Positions 16,648 through 26,289 are shown, counted from the first letter of the stretch. The stretch is DNA of 64,000 nucleotides from Bacteroidales bacterium (GCA_016281435.1 JAEEIQ010000090.1:1-64000); one strand, 5' to 3'. Notes: generated from the sequence alone by a model not told the origin. Numbers and translations are program-made.

Positions 16648-19415
16648 AGATACTGAAGGCATCCGCGGGATCCGGCAAGACATACCGGCTCGCGAACAAA
16701 TACCTGGACATCCTCCTGTCTTCCGACGACAGGTACATCTACCGCCACATCCTCGCGGTGACCTTTACGAACAAGGCTACGGCGGAGATGAAGGCGCGCA
16801 TCCTGAAGGCGCTGCGCGAGCGCTCAGCCTTGGATCCGAAGGCGAGGCGCCTCCTCGTGGACATGCTCCACGATTACGGGGCCTTCTCCGTGAGCACCAT
16901 AGACAAGTTCTTCCAGCAGGCCCTGAAGGCCTTCTCGAGGGAGATAGGGCAGTTCGCGGATTATCAGGTCGAGCTGGACCGCAATTCCCTCATAGAGGAG
17001 ACAATGGACCGTATCCTGGATTCCCTCACCGAGGACCAGACGGAGCTTTTCGCCTGGTTCAAGGCCGGAATTTCCGACAGTCTCGAGCAGGGGCAGCGCT
17101 TCAACATAGAGGACGCCCTGTACGGGATGGGAAAGATGCTCAAGAGCGAGGAGCATCGGGAACTGGCCGAAAAGACCGGACTTAAGGATTCGGAAGCCTT
17201 TTCCAAGGACAGGCTGAAGCTGGTCAGGGCGGAGTGCCGCCGCATCATACGGGATTTCAGCGAAAAGGCTGCAGCGTCCGGGATTCCTGTAAAGCCCGGC
17301 GAGAAGATAAAGATGCCCGGCAAGAGGGCCCTCAAAGCCGCTCCGGCGGAGCTTGTGGATCTTTTCGGGGAGCCGTACCGCATATACTGCACCATGTGGG
17401 CCGTGGACAGGCTCGTGGATGCGCTAGGTCTCGCAGGTGAGTTCTACAGGGGATTCGATGCCCTGATGAAGGAAAAAAACGTGATGTGCCTGGACGAGTC
17501 GAATACGCTTCTCAGGGACATCATCGACGGGAGCGATGCACCGTTCGTGTACGAAAAGCTCGGTACCCGTTACGACCATTTCCTGCTCGACGAGTTCCAG
17601 GATACTTCGAACATACAGTGGGACAATTTCCTGCCCCTGCTGCGCGAGAGCGAGTCGAAGGGCGGGGACAACCTAATCGTCGGGGACGTCAAGCAGAGCA
17701 TATACCGCTGGCGCAATTCGGACTGGACCCTGCTGGGCTCCGGAGTGGTGGAGGCCTTCCCCAGCGCGGATGTCGAGGTCCTCGACGGAAACTGGCGGAG
17801 CGCCAGGAGGATAGTATCCTTCAACAACGGTTTCTTCCCCTTCGCGGCGAAGGCCCTCGGGCTGGAGGATATCTATTCCGACGTGGTCCAGAAGGTGTGT
17901 TCGAAGGAGGCGCAGGAGGGCTGCGTCCGCCTGAGTTTCTGCGACGACGAGCAGAAGGCCGTGCTCGATTCCGTCCGTGGAGCAATCGCCGCCGGAGCCT
18001 GCTACGGGGACATAGCCATACTGGTCCGCAACCGCAAGGAAGGGGCAGAACTGTCCTCGCTGCTTGTCTCGGAGGGGATTCCCGTGATTTCGGACGATTC
18101 GCTGAATCTGAAATCTTCCGTCGTCGTACGCCGTCTCGTGTCCCTTCTCGGCTGCATTTCGGATCCGACGGACACCAGGTCCGCATTCCTGGTTTCTTCC
18201 CTCGACATAAAGATGCCTGAAAGGTACCATTCACTCCAGGATCTCTGCGAGGCCCTGCTCAGGGAACTGCACGGCAGCGATCCGGAGCCTTTCGAAGGCG
18301 AGGCCCTTTTCATCCAGGCCTTCATGGACGAGCTCCGCGGCTGGGTGGATGTCAACGGCAGCGATCCCGCTGGGTTCCTCAGGCATTGGGAGGGGAACGA
18401 CTTCTACATCGGCTCTCCCGAAAGCGCCTCTTCAGTAAGGATACTGACCGTCCACAAGGCCAAGGGCCTGGAATTTCCGTACCTTATCTTCCCCTATGCG
18501 GAGAAGGTCACGATGTACAAGGGGGACGTGCACTGGTGCAGCCTGGATACGGAGGGAACGGACCTCGATCCCGCCGTGGGGCTTATCTACCCGGTCGAGC
18601 TGACCTCGTCCTCGGAGCAGACCCTGTTCTGGGACAGCTACGCCGGAGAGCGCAGGATGCAGCTGGTGGACAACATGAACATCTTTTACGTGGCCCTGAC
18701 GCGGGCATCCCGTTCGCTCCACGTCATAGCCCGCACTCCGAGCAAGAAATGCCGTGAGAGCATCTCGAAGGGAAAGCCCGAGTACGGCAACTTCTCCGAG
18801 ATCCTCTACGACTACGGCGGAGCTTTCGAGGAGGTCAGCTTCGGGACGCCCTACGATTTCACGAAGATGGAAAGGGAGGAAAAAGAGTCTGCGGAGCCCT
18901 TCCCCGGGGGGTATGTTTCCATCCCAGCGGGCAGCCGCCTGATGCCCTCCGACGAGGCTTCCGACTTCTTCGGTCCTGACGGGGTGACCGGGTCCATGGC
19001 ATCCGCGAGGCTTGGCGGAATAGCCCTGCACGACATATTGTCGAAGGTGCGAACTCCCGGAGACCTGCCCGCCGCGGTGGCGGCGGCCGTTTCCGGCGGC
19101 ATCCTCACCCCGGACGAGGGGGCGGAGCATGGCAGGATACTCTCCGAGCGTATTGCGGCCCATCCGGATTGGTTCTCCGGAGACTGCCGCAACGAAGTCT
19201 CGCTGTTCGGCCCTGACGGCGGCGAGCACCGTCCCGACAGGGTCGTGCTTGGCAGGGACAGGACCCTCGTGATAGACTACAAGTTCGGGGAGGAGCGCAA
19301 GTCATACCTGCGCCAGGTCGCATCCTACGTGGAACTGTACCGCGCGATGGGCTATCCGGATGTGTCCGGTGCCGTCTGGTATGTGAGGGAGGACAAGGTC
19401 GTGCCCGTCATCTGA
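16644..19415 (+). CDS. addA: AddA-like UvrD/Rep helicase-nuclease subunit
   Basis: This 923-aa protein carries Walker A KASAGSGKT at residues 5-13, helicase motif II in DEFQDTS near 316-322, the AVTFTNKATAEMK motif near 40, and the motif V/VI region TVHKAKGLEFPYLIFPY near 602 with VALTRASRSLHV near 690. The C-terminus ends in a RecB-type nuclease: RPDRVVLG and VIDYKFGEERKSY near 862-890. It is the ATP-driven motor and second nuclease of an AddAB complex. It overlaps addB by 4 nt and runs 8 nt into the convergent lolA-like gene. Confidence 0.9.
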   Translation: MKILKASAGSGKTYRLANKYLDILLSSDDRYIYRHILAVTFTNKATAEMKARILKALRERSALDPKARRLLVDMLHDYGAFSVSTIDKFFQQALKAFSREIGQFADYQVELDRNSLIEETMDRILDSLTEDQTELFAWFKAGISDSLEQGQRFNIEDALYGMGKMLKSEEHRELAEKTGLKDSEAFSKDRLKLVRAECRRIIRDFSEKAAASGIPVKPGEKIKMPGKRALKAAPAELVDLFGEPYRIYCTMWAVDRLVDALGLAGEFYRGFDALMKEKNVMCLDESNTLLRDIIDGSDAPFVYEKLGTRYDHFLLDEFQDTSNIQWDNFLPLLRESESKGGDNLIVGDVKQSIYRWRNSDWTLLGSGVVEAFPSADVEVLDGNWRSARRIVSFNNGFFPFAAKALGLEDIYSDVVQKVCSKEAQEGCVRLSFCDDEQKAVLDSVRGAIAAGACYGDIAILVRNRKEGAELSSLLVSEGIPVISDDSLNLKSSVVVRRLVSLLGCISDPTDTRSAFLVSSLDIKMPERYHSLQDLCEALLRELHGSDPEPFEGEALFIQAFMDELRGWVDVNGSDPAGFLRHWEGNDFYIGSPESASSVRILTVHKAKGLEFPYLIFPYAEKVTMYKGDVHWCSLDTEGTDLDPAVGLIYPVELTSSSEQTLFWDSYAGERRMQLVDNMNIFYVALTRASRSLHVIARTPSKKCRESISKGKPEYGNFSEILYDYGGAFEEVSFGTPYDFTKMEREEKESAEPFPGGYVSIPAGSRLMPSDEASDFFGPDGVTGSMASARLGGIALHDILSKVRTPGDLPAAVAAAVSGGILTPDEGAEHGRILSERIAAHPDWFSGDCRNEVSLFGPDGGEHRPDRVVLGRDRTLVIDYKFGEERKSYLRQVASYVELYRAMGYPDVSGAVWYVREDKVVPVI

Positions 19416-19917
19416 GGTCCGTGACGACCCAGCTTTTGTCGAGGGAGCCGGTATCGAAGCGGAAATCTTCCGGCCCTTCCCTGCGGGGAATCATGCGGAT
19501 GTTGCTTATCGTGAAGCGGATTTCCTGGTCCTGAGGCTTCCAGATGCCGGTGACCGTCCCGTCGGGATTGGTCTTCAAGTCCGTCAGGCTGCCCAGGTAC
19601 GGGACCGGGTCCGAAAGGATGTCGGGGGAGTCCGAGACCTTTTCGATATATGCTTCCTTCGATTCCATGTCGAGGGTCCAGCGGGTCAGGGAGTCGCACC
19701 ATATCTTCAGCCCGCCGCCTTCAGTGCGGTACATCTTTCCCTGCACGGAGACGCTTCCCTTGCCCGTGACCGGGATCTTGCCGGCGGATGCGTAGCTGTA
19801 GTCGAAACTGACGGGATTGGCTGCAGTCTGCTTCAGGATGGTCTGCAGGTCAGGCTGGGCCGCCGCGGAGAATGCGACGGACAGCAGAACTGATAAGATG
19901 GCGGTCAGGCGTTTCAT
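19408..19917 (-). CDS. LolA-like outer-membrane lipoprotein carrier protein
   Basis: This 169-aa protein has a signal peptide (1-21, ending AAAQ) and the LolA-like curved-sheet pattern: LQTILKQTAANPVSFDYSY near 24-42, KGSVSVQGKMYRTEGGGLKIW near 53-73 and YIEKVSDS near 90. The periplasmic LolA carries lipoproteins from the LolCDE exporter to the outer membrane; in Bacteroidota LolA is often found without LolB. It is the last gene of the DUF4290-ftsK-lolA run, overlapping ftsK by 4 nt. The same FtsK-LolA order is known from other Bacteroidales. Confidence 0.85.
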   Translation of the reverse strand: MKRLTAILSVLLSVAFSAAAQPDLQTILKQTAANPVSFDYSYASAGKIPVTGKGSVSVQGKMYRTEGGGLKIWCDSLTRWTLDMESKEAYIEKVSDSPDILSDPVPYLGSLTDLKTNPDGTVTGIWKPQDQEIRFTISNIRMIPRREGPEDFRFDTGSLDKSWVVTDLR

Positions 19918-22316
19918 TTCAGGAAAGCTTCCAGTATCGGTTCAAGTTCATTCAAAGATGATACCAGAACCTGCCTGGGCTTCGAACCTTCCTGCGGGCC
20001 GACGATTCCAGCGGCTTCCAGCTGGTCCATTACGCGGCCGGCTTTGGCGTAGCCCATGCCGAGCTTGCGCTGCAGGTCGGAGGTGGATCCCTTCTGAGTC
20101 GTCACTACGAGGCGTGCGGCCTCTTCGAAGCGTTCGTCGAGGTCCTTCATGTCCGTCATGCCGCCTTCCTTGCCTCCGGCCTCTTCCGGAGCGGGAAGGT
20201 AGAGCGGGGTGTTGTAGCTCTTCGCATAGCCCTGCTGCTCTTCGATGAAGGAGGTTATGGCGTGGATCTCGTCGTTGCTTATGAAGCCGCACTGGATGCG
20301 CTCGGAGTCGATGCCGGCGGAGAAGAGCATGTCGCCCTTTCCTATCAGCTTTTCGGCGCCGGGAGCGTCCAGGATGGTCATCGAGTCGACCCTCGAGGCC
20401 ACCCTGAAGGCTATCCTCATGGGGAAGTTGCTCTTGATGATACCGGAGATGACGTCCACGGAAGGACGCTGGGTCGCGAGGATGACGTGGAGACCGGCGG
20501 CGCGGCCTTTCTGCGCGAGCCTGATGATGGAGTTGGTGATGCTCTTGCTGGCGGCACGGGTCTCAGCGGAGGCCCCGACGGTCATCGTGAGGTCCGCGTA
20601 TTCGTCTACCACGACCACGAGGTAAGGAAGGAAATGATGTCCCTTCTTCGGATTCAGCTTGCGGTTCTTGTACTTTTCGTTGTAGAGCTTGATGTTGTTG
20701 ACCCCGGACTGGCTGAGCAGTTCGTAGCGGTCATCCATCTCCTTGCACAGTGAGCGGAGTATCTTTTCGGCGTCGGACGCCTTCTTGACTATGGCGTTGT
20801 TCCTCTCGTCCTCTTCTCCGACGGCGTCGGGAAGCACGGCCAGATAGTGGTGCAGCAGGCCGGCGTAGGATGAGAATTCGACCATCTTCGGGTCGATGAA
20901 CACGAATTTCAGCTCGGAAGGGTGCTTGGAGTACAGGAGGGAGGAAACTATGACGTTCAGTCCCACGGACTTGCCCTGCTTCGTCGCGCCGGCGATCAGG
21001 AGATGCGGGGCGTCGGCGAGGTCGAACACCTTGACTTTCTGGGTGATGGTGTAGCCGATCGCGACCGGGAGGTCCGCCTTGCTGGTCCTGAAGGCTTCGT
21101 CGTTCAGGAGGCTCTTAAGCGGCACGATCGAGGCGTAGTCGTTCGCGACCTCGATGCCGACGGAATCCGACAATGTCACCACGCGCACTCCCTTCGCGTT
21201 GAGGGAAAGGGCGATGTCTTCCTGCAGCTTGCGTATGTCCGCGATTTTCACGCCCGGCGCCGGATAGACCTTGTAGAGGGTGACGGTCGGACCGACCACG
21301 GCCTTGACGTCCACCACCTGGATCTTGTAGTTCGCCAGCGAAGCGCGTATCTTGTTGTTGTTGCGCTGGAGTTCCTCCATCGAGACGTCCCTGCGGGCGG
21401 CGGCATGGCTTTCCAGGAGGTCCAGGGACGGGAATTTGTATTTGGGAAGCCCTTCGGGCATGTCCAGGCGGTTGTCGATGGGAGGCAGGTCTTCGGTGAC
21501 CTCGTCCATGAGGTCCTCGTCCCGGATGACCTCCATGGCCTCCGCTCCGGCGGCCTCTTCCGCTGCGGGAGCGGGCTTGTCTGCAGGTGCGGGTACCACT
21601 TCGGGTTCTTCCGGCACAATGGGGCCGGTCACGTCCTCTTCCGTGTCAAAGGGAACTACCTCTTCGGGTACGGTTTCTTCCTGCGGCTGAGGCAGTTCGG
21701 GTTCCTTCTCCTTCTTTTCCTTTTTCTTTCCGAGGGAGGAGAACCAGCGGGTGAACCTCCTGCTGGAGAAGAACAGCCATCCGAGGAGCAGGAGCAATAT
21801 GAGCACTCCGGTCACGGGGATGCCCAGAAGGTTGCCGGCCCACTTGACCACAAGGCTGCCGCATGCGCCTCCGAGGCCGTATCCGAATGCGGAATCCATC
21901 CCTGCGAGATGGCCCGCGAAGGCCAGCAGCAGGGAAGCCACGAAGGCGCCGCTGATGGCGATCAAGGCGGTCCTCAGGAGGGACCATCTCCACCTGCCGG
22001 TGATAAGGCGGACCGAAACCGCGCACAGGATGACAAGCAGGGCGAAGCTGCCGAGCCCGAAGCATTCCCCGACGAGCAGATGCCCCGTCTTGTATCCCAG
22101 CTTGCCTCCCGCGTTCCCGACGGCGGTGGATGAATCCATCATCGAGGGGTCGGTCAGCAGGCTCATGTCCTGCTTCCAGTGGAACAGGTAGGAGAACGAG
22201 GCGAGGAATATGAACAGGGCAAGGGCGGCGACTGCAAGGCCCGCTATCTTCTTCGCGGATGACTTTTCGTCGTCGTCCCAGTTCCTCCAGAAACGCAGGG
22301 AGTCGAGCCGGCTCAT
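19914..22316 (-). CDS. ftsK: DNA translocase FtsK
   Basis: This 800-aa protein has four N-terminal membrane helices (about 20-180), an acidic Pro/Glu-rich linker (about 195-290), and an alpha/beta motor from about 330. Walker A reads GATKQGKSV near 440 and Walker B LPYLVVVVDEYADLT near 560. The C-terminal gamma winged helix (about 735-785) contains TSDLQRKLGMGYAKAGRVMD, the KOPS-reading domain. It anchors at the division septum and pumps chromosome termini apart during XerCD/dif resolution. It overlaps both neighbours by 4 nt. Confidence 0.95.
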   Translation of the reverse strand: MSRLDSLRFWRNWDDDEKSSAKKIAGLAVAALALFIFLASFSYLFHWKQDMSLLTDPSMMDSSTAVGNAGGKLGYKTGHLLVGECFGLGSFALLVILCAVSVRLITGRWRWSLLRTALIAISGAFVASLLLAFAGHLAGMDSAFGYGLGGACGSLVVKWAGNLLGIPVTGVLILLLLLGWLFFSSRRFTRWFSSLGKKKEKKEKEPELPQPQEETVPEEVVPFDTEEDVTGPIVPEEPEVVPAPADKPAPAAEEAAGAEAMEVIRDEDLMDEVTEDLPPIDNRLDMPEGLPKYKFPSLDLLESHAAARRDVSMEELQRNNNKIRASLANYKIQVVDVKAVVGPTVTLYKVYPAPGVKIADIRKLQEDIALSLNAKGVRVVTLSDSVGIEVANDYASIVPLKSLLNDEAFRTSKADLPVAIGYTITQKVKVFDLADAPHLLIAGATKQGKSVGLNVIVSSLLYSKHPSELKFVFIDPKMVEFSSYAGLLHHYLAVLPDAVGEEDERNNAIVKKASDAEKILRSLCKEMDDRYELLSQSGVNNIKLYNEKYKNRKLNPKKGHHFLPYLVVVVDEYADLTMTVGASAETRAASKSITNSIIRLAQKGRAAGLHVILATQRPSVDVISGIIKSNFPMRIAFRVASRVDSMTILDAPGAEKLIGKGDMLFSAGIDSERIQCGFISNDEIHAITSFIEEQQGYAKSYNTPLYLPAPEEAGGKEGGMTDMKDLDERFEEAARLVVTTQKGSTSDLQRKLGMGYAKAGRVMDQLEAAGIVGPQEGSKPRQVLVSSLNELEPILEAFLK

Positions 22317-22987
22317 TTGTTCTTCTTGAAGTTTTTACGGTTCTTGCGGTTGTTCCAGTTCCGGCCCTGTCCACCGGAGGAGGGGACCCCGGCTCCGGGA
22401 CGGTTGAAGGATGCGTCTTCGGAAATCTTGCTCAGGACTATCCCCTCGGGGATGCGGAGCTTCCCTCCGGAGAGTTTTTCGATGTCGGCGAAGATGGTCT
22501 CGTCGGCGACGCTGTCCTTGTTCCAGATGAGGTACTGCTGGCGCATGTAGATGGCCAGGGAGCGTATCATCGCGGTCTTGACCTCGCCTTCGGGCTCGGT
22601 GCAGATCAGGTCGATGATCTTCTCGATATTGCGTCCGTAGTGGTATGCGCGTATCTTGGTCCCTTTCATCGGAAGGGGCACGGGCCTCGTCGTGAAGGAT
22701 TCGGGGACGGGGCAGGGGTAGGGGGAATCGATGTCCAGGTCGAAGCCGGCGATGAGGTAGAGGTGGTCCCAGAGCTTGTGCTCGAAGTCTTCCTGCTGGT
22801 GCACCTGCGGGTTCAGCAGTTCCATGGTCTTGACGACGGCGCGCGCCTGCTCGCTGCGCTTGTCCCTGTCGGGAATCTCGCGGAGCTGTTCGACCATCTT
22901 GAGTACGTTGCGCCCGTACTCGGGCATTCCGAGTTTCTCTCTCGAGGTGTTGTATTCGAGCCGGATTGTATTTTCTTTCCCTTCCAT
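22313..22987 (-). CDS. DUF4290 domain-containing protein
   Basis: This 224-aa protein is of a Bacteroidota-specific family of unknown function. The conserved N-terminal start is LEYNTSREKLGMPEYGRNV, followed by a helical domain and a basic Lys/Asn/Arg-rich C-terminal tail (KNRKNFKKNK). There is no signal peptide. I choose ATG 22987 because family similarity starts there and the frame further upstream crosses the promoter. It precedes ftsK with a 4-nt overlap, a linkage that suggests a role in division or chromosome processing, which is inference. Confidence 0.85.
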   Translation of the reverse strand: MEGKENTIRLEYNTSREKLGMPEYGRNVLKMVEQLREIPDRDKRSEQARAVVKTMELLNPQVHQQEDFEHKLWDHLYLIAGFDLDIDSPYPCPVPESFTTRPVPLPMKGTKIRAYHYGRNIEKIIDLICTEPEGEVKTAMIRSLAIYMRQQYLIWNKDSVADETIFADIEKLSGGKLRIPEGIVLSKISEDASFNRPGAGVPSSGGQGRNWNNRKNRKNFKKNK

Positions 22988-23013
22988 ATCTTGTCGTTGA
23001 ATCATACAAAGCA

Positions 23014-23043
23014 CAAATATAATAAAAATTATGGTTATCTTTG
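23014..23043. promoter_or_regulatory. Divergent promoters between DUF4290 and the HprK-like gene
   Basis: The minus-strand TATATTTG box (23014-23021) points to the DUF4290 gene. The plus-strand TATCTTTG box (23036-23043) points to the HprK-like gene, whose ATG at 23061 lies 17 nt further on. An earlier in-frame ATG at 23031 lies upstream of this box and so is unlikely to be transcribed. Confidence 0.65.
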
Positions 23044-23060
23044 TTTCCTGTTTACAAGCG

Positions 23061-23933
23061 ATGACCAAAGCATTCAAAGTAGCCGGACACGTGTTCCATC
23101 TTGAGATTCCGGACGGGGACGACCTCGCCGGAATGCTCTCCCAGTATGAACCTTTCGCGACGGACCCTTCGGACGATCCGCTTTTCACCCTGAAGACGGT
23201 CGCCTCCCTTCCGTGCGGCGGTGAAGATAAGATATACGACGTGGCCACGGAGCCCGGCGAGCCCAAGATCGTGCTCTACAGGAACGGGGAACGCTGGTAC
23301 AGCGAGATGGCCGTCACCGCGGAGCGCCCCGTCTGCGCGAGGATGCTGGCGGAAAAGGATTTCCGCAGCGCCATGGTGCAGGTGGAAAGGGGCCGGGACG
23401 CGCTTTTCGGCATCAACAACGCCCTGATGCTGCTCTTCGCTTTCTCCACGGCGGGATTGGGTACCCTCGAGATGCACGCCTCCGTCGTGTGCCATGATTC
23501 GAAAGCCTACCTCTTCCTCGGGAAGAGCGGTACCGGAAAGAGCACGCACAGCAGCCTCTGGCTGAAGTATATCGAAGGAACGCACCTTGTCAACGACGAC
23601 AATCCCATAGTCCGCGTGATGGAGGACGGCAGCATCCATGCCTTCGGCTCCCCCTGGAGCGGCAAGACCCCGTGCTACAAGAATGAGGAATGGCCTGTGG
23701 GGGCGTTCGTCCGCATCCGGCAGTGCCCCCGGAACGAGATTTCCCGGCTTTCCGTCGTGGAGTCCTACGCTTCCCTTTATTCGTCCAGTTCCGGATTCAA
23801 GGCTGACCGCTCGATGGCGGACGGCCTGCACGCCACGCTGGAGGCAGTGGTCCTTTCCGTTCCCTGTTATGTCCTCGACTGCCGTCCTGACGAGGAGGCT
23901 GCGAGGGTTTGTTTCTCGGAGGTGACCCGCTGA
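23061..23933 (+). CDS. HPr-kinase / PEP-carboxykinase-like P-loop protein
   Basis: This 290-aa protein has a P-loop LGKSGTGKSTHSSLW near 152-166 and the HprK/PEPCK-like downstream motif NDDNPIVRV near 178 with GSPWSGK near 195. It lacks the full HPr kinase length and N-terminal domain. Such proteins recur beside PqqD and ABC genes in peptide-modification clusters, and a relative in lasso-peptide clusters phosphorylates the precursor peptide. The substrate here is unknown. It is the first gene of a tight five-gene operon; the next start overlaps its stop (TGATG). Confidence 0.75.
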   Translation: MTKAFKVAGHVFHLEIPDGDDLAGMLSQYEPFATDPSDDPLFTLKTVASLPCGGEDKIYDVATEPGEPKIVLYRNGERWYSEMAVTAERPVCARMLAEKDFRSAMVQVERGRDALFGINNALMLLFAFSTAGLGTLEMHASVVCHDSKAYLFLGKSGTGKSTHSSLWLKYIEGTHLVNDDNPIVRVMEDGSIHAFGSPWSGKTPCYKNEEWPVGAFVRIRQCPRNEISRLSVVESYASLYSSSSGFKADRSMADGLHATLEAVVLSVPCYVLDCRPDEEAARVCFSEVTR

Positions 23934-24379
23934 TGAACAAGGTGGTCCTGCCCAACGAAATACTGCTCGGGGAGGTCTCCAAGATGCTCCGCGAGGGCCA
24001 TCAGGTGGTCATCATGACCAAGGGCAACAGCATGCTGCCCTTCATCCGCGGGGACAAGGACAGCGTCAACCTCGAACTGAGGCAGGACGTGCAGCCCGGG
24101 GACATAGTCCTTGCGCTGCTGAAGCCCGGCCATTACGTGCTGCACAGGGTCGCTTCCCGGCAGGGCGACCGGCTCATCCTCCACGGGGACGGCAATCTCC
24201 GGGGGAATGAGGAGTGTTCGGTCGGGGATGTCGTCGGGACGGCGATAAGCATCATACGTCCCTCGGGCCGTACAAGGGACTGTACCACCCGGGCCAGCAA
24301 GAGGGCGGCCGCGCTCTGGAACGGCCTTCCGCTGCTCGCAAGAAGGGTTTATTTGGCAATCAACAGAAGATTAAGATGA
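23933..24379 (+). CDS. S24/S26 (signal-peptidase-like) serine peptidase
   Basis: This 148-aa protein has the nucleophile motif GNSMLPFIRGDKD near 37-49 and a second motif HYVLHRVASRQGDRLILHGDGN near 70-91. The second motif has His where bacterial signal peptidase I has the catalytic lysine, as in the Ser/His S26B type. There is only weak hydrophobicity and no clear N-terminal anchor. It may cleave or process a peptide product of this operon. The start is ATG 23933, overlapping the upstream stop; MFLGGDPL eight codons earlier is an alternative. Confidence 0.75.
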   Translation: MNKVVLPNEILLGEVSKMLREGHQVVIMTKGNSMLPFIRGDKDSVNLELRQDVQPGDIVLALLKPGHYVLHRVASRQGDRLILHGDGNLRGNEECSVGDVVGTAISIIRPSGRTRDCTTRASKRAAALWNGLPLLARRVYLAINRRLR

Positions 24380-24645
24380 AGATAGTAGAAGGATTCAGGC
24401 TCCGCAACATAGCCAAGGAGCATATCGTGACAGGGGAAAGCCTGGCACAGATCAATTTCAACAAGATGATCTCGCTGAACGACAGCGCCGCCTTCCTGTG
24501 GCAGAGCGTCGAAGGGCGTGAATTCAGCGTCAAGGACCTCGCGGACGCCCTCGTGGAAGAGTACGGCATCGATGCCGAAACGGCCATGAAGGACTCCGAG
24601 GCCATTGCGAAAAAGTGGATCGAAGCCGGAATCGTAGCTGAATAA
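24376..24645 (+). CDS. PqqD family protein
   Basis: This 89-aa protein has the winged-helix PqqD/RRE fold pattern: LRNIAKEHIVTGESL, then INFNKMISLNDSAAFLWQSVEGREFSVKDLADALVEEYGI. PqqD proteins bind leader peptides and present them to modifying enzymes. The start ATG 24376 overlaps the peptidase stop (ATGA). I see no precursor-peptide gene, radical SAM gene or cyclase in the window, so its partner is missing or elsewhere. Confidence 0.8.
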   Translation: MKIVEGFRLRNIAKEHIVTGESLAQINFNKMISLNDSAAFLWQSVEGREFSVKDLADALVEEYGIDAETAMKDSEAIAKKWIEAGIVAE

Positions 24646-26289
24646 ATGAAGTCTTTCCGCTCGTGCCTGTATTCCCTGGCCGGACGTCTGCGTCCCGTGC
24701 GGGGGAAGGTGCTGGTGAAGTTTTTCGCCGGCACGGCCGAGGTCGCGGCTTCGCTTGGCTTCGTGTGGGCCAGCAAGAACGCCGTGGACGTGGCTACGGG
24801 CTCGCAGGAAGGGTCTTTTTCCCGTGCGGTGTGGATGTTCGTCGGTATCATGGCTTTCCAGCTCCTGTGCCGCATCTTCATCCGCTACTGGGAAGGATAT
24901 ATCGAGGTCACGACACGCAACGACATGCGCCGGGACGTGTTCTCGCATGTCATGCGCAGCGTCTGGACAGGGCGCGAGAAATTCCACAGCGGGGACACGG
25001 TGAACCGTCTCGAGCAGGATATCAGCCTGATAACTGAATTCCTGTGCGTCAATCTTCCGGCCCTTCTGGTCACGTCGGTCCAGCTCGTAGCGGCGTCGGT
25101 GTACCTCTTCATGATGCAGCCTTCTCTGGCGTGGGTGCTCATCCTGATCATGCCGGCGGCAGTGCTTGGAAGCATGCTTTTCTTCAGGAAGATGCGCAAG
25201 ATCACCGGGGAGATACGTGCCCTCGACAGCCGCATCCAGGGCCATATCCAGGAGAACCTGCAGCACAGGGTCCTTGTGCTGACCCTCAGGGCAACAGGCA
25301 AGGTGATGGAAAAGCTGGGCATGCTGCAGCGCGATGTCATGGACAAGACTCTGGTGCGCCTGAATTACGCCTCGATTTCCAGGGCGTTCATGAGCATAGG
25401 GTTCATGTCCGGCTATGCCCTGGCCTTCCTCTGGGGGGCGTCCGGGCTTCGCGACGGCAGCGTGACTTACGGCATGATGGTGGCGTTCCTGCAACTTGTG
25501 GGGCAGATCCAGCGGCCAGTGGCGGAGATAACCCGGCATATCCCGGCCTTCATCCGCGCCCTTTCCTCGGAAGAAAGGCTCATGGAACTTCTCGAAGTGG
25601 GGCTCGAGGATGACGGCGAGGACATAGTCTTCAACGGCGTGCCCGGCATCAGGGTGGAGGGCCTGGGCTTTTCCTATCCCGGCCAGGGGCGTGAGACCAT
25701 CTCCGGCCTGGACCATGATTTCGCTCCGGGCTCAGTTACCGTGGTCATGGGACCGACCGGGGCGGGGAAGAGCACCCTCGTGCGCCTGCTGCTGGCCCTC
25801 CTTAAGCCCGCGGCCGGAAAGGTGGAAATCTATGACGGGGAAAGGAGCGTTCCTGCCGGCCCGCGCACGCGCTGCAATTTCATGTATGTGCCCCAGGGCA
25901 ACAGCCTCATGAGCGGAACCATACGGGAGAACCTCCTGCTGGCCGACCCGGATGCTGATGAAGGGAGGATGCTGGCTGCCCTGCATGCCGCGGTGGCGGA
26001 TTTCGTCACCGGGCTGCCGGACGGACTGGACAGCACCTGTTCCGAAGTCGGGTCGGGGCTCAGCGAAGGCCAGGCCCAGCGCATAGCCATAGCCCGCTCC
26101 CTGCTTCGTCCCGGCGGCATACTTATCCTGGACGAGGCCACTTCCGCCCTCGATGAGGCCACGGAGCATGAACTGCTGTCGCGCCTTTCCGAAGGGTACA
26201 AGGGTTCAAAGACCATAATCTGCATCACGCACAGGCCCGCGGCCGTTTCACTGGCCGATTCCGTGCTCAAACTCGGGGAAGATGCTTGA
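24646..26289 (+). CDS. ABC exporter (fused membrane and ATPase domains)
   Basis: This 547-aa half-transporter has a membrane domain over about 20-310 with six hydrophobic segments. The ATPase has Walker A GPTGAGKST near 365, a Q-loop FMYVPQGNSL near 412, the signature LSEGQAQRIA near 468 and Walker B ILILDEATSALD near 487. It has no N-terminal C39 peptidase domain. It follows pqqD immediately (TAA-ATG), and in this operon the likely cargo is a modified peptide; a lipid or drug is the alternative. Confidence 0.85.
   Translation: MKSFRSCLYSLAGRLRPVRGKVLVKFFAGTAEVAASLGFVWASKNAVDVATGSQEGSFSRAVWMFVGIMAFQLLCRIFIRYWEGYIEVTTRNDMRRDVFSHVMRSVWTGREKFHSGDTVNRLEQDISLITEFLCVNLPALLVTSVQLVAASVYLFMMQPSLAWVLILIMPAAVLGSMLFFRKMRKITGEIRALDSRIQGHIQENLQHRVLVLTLRATGKVMEKLGMLQRDVMDKTLVRLNYASISRAFMSIGFMSGYALAFLWGASGLRDGSVTYGMMVAFLQLVGQIQRPVAEITRHIPAFIRALSSEERLMELLEVGLEDDGEDIVFNGVPGIRVEGLGFSYPGQGRETISGLDHDFAPGSVTVVMGPTGAGKSTLVRLLLALLKPAAGKVEIYDGERSVPAGPRTRCNFMYVPQGNSLMSGTIRENLLLADPDADEGRMLAALHAAVADFVTGLPDGLDSTCSEVGSGLSEGQAQRIAIARSLLRPGGILILDEATSALDEATEHELLSRLSEGYKGSKTIICITHRPAAVSLADSVLKLGEDA

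Noticed and set aside
12544..16683. 1379-codon open frame on the minus strand opposite alr and addB
   Set aside because: It is antisense to two well-recognised genes with intact catalytic motifs. Long antisense frames are common where third codon positions are GC-rich. Its translation resembles no family and is rich in His/Arg/Pro/Gly.
23031..23060. Earlier ATG for the HprK-like gene
   Set aside because: It lies upstream of the TATCTTTG -7 box at 23036-23043, so it would not be transcribed from that promoter.
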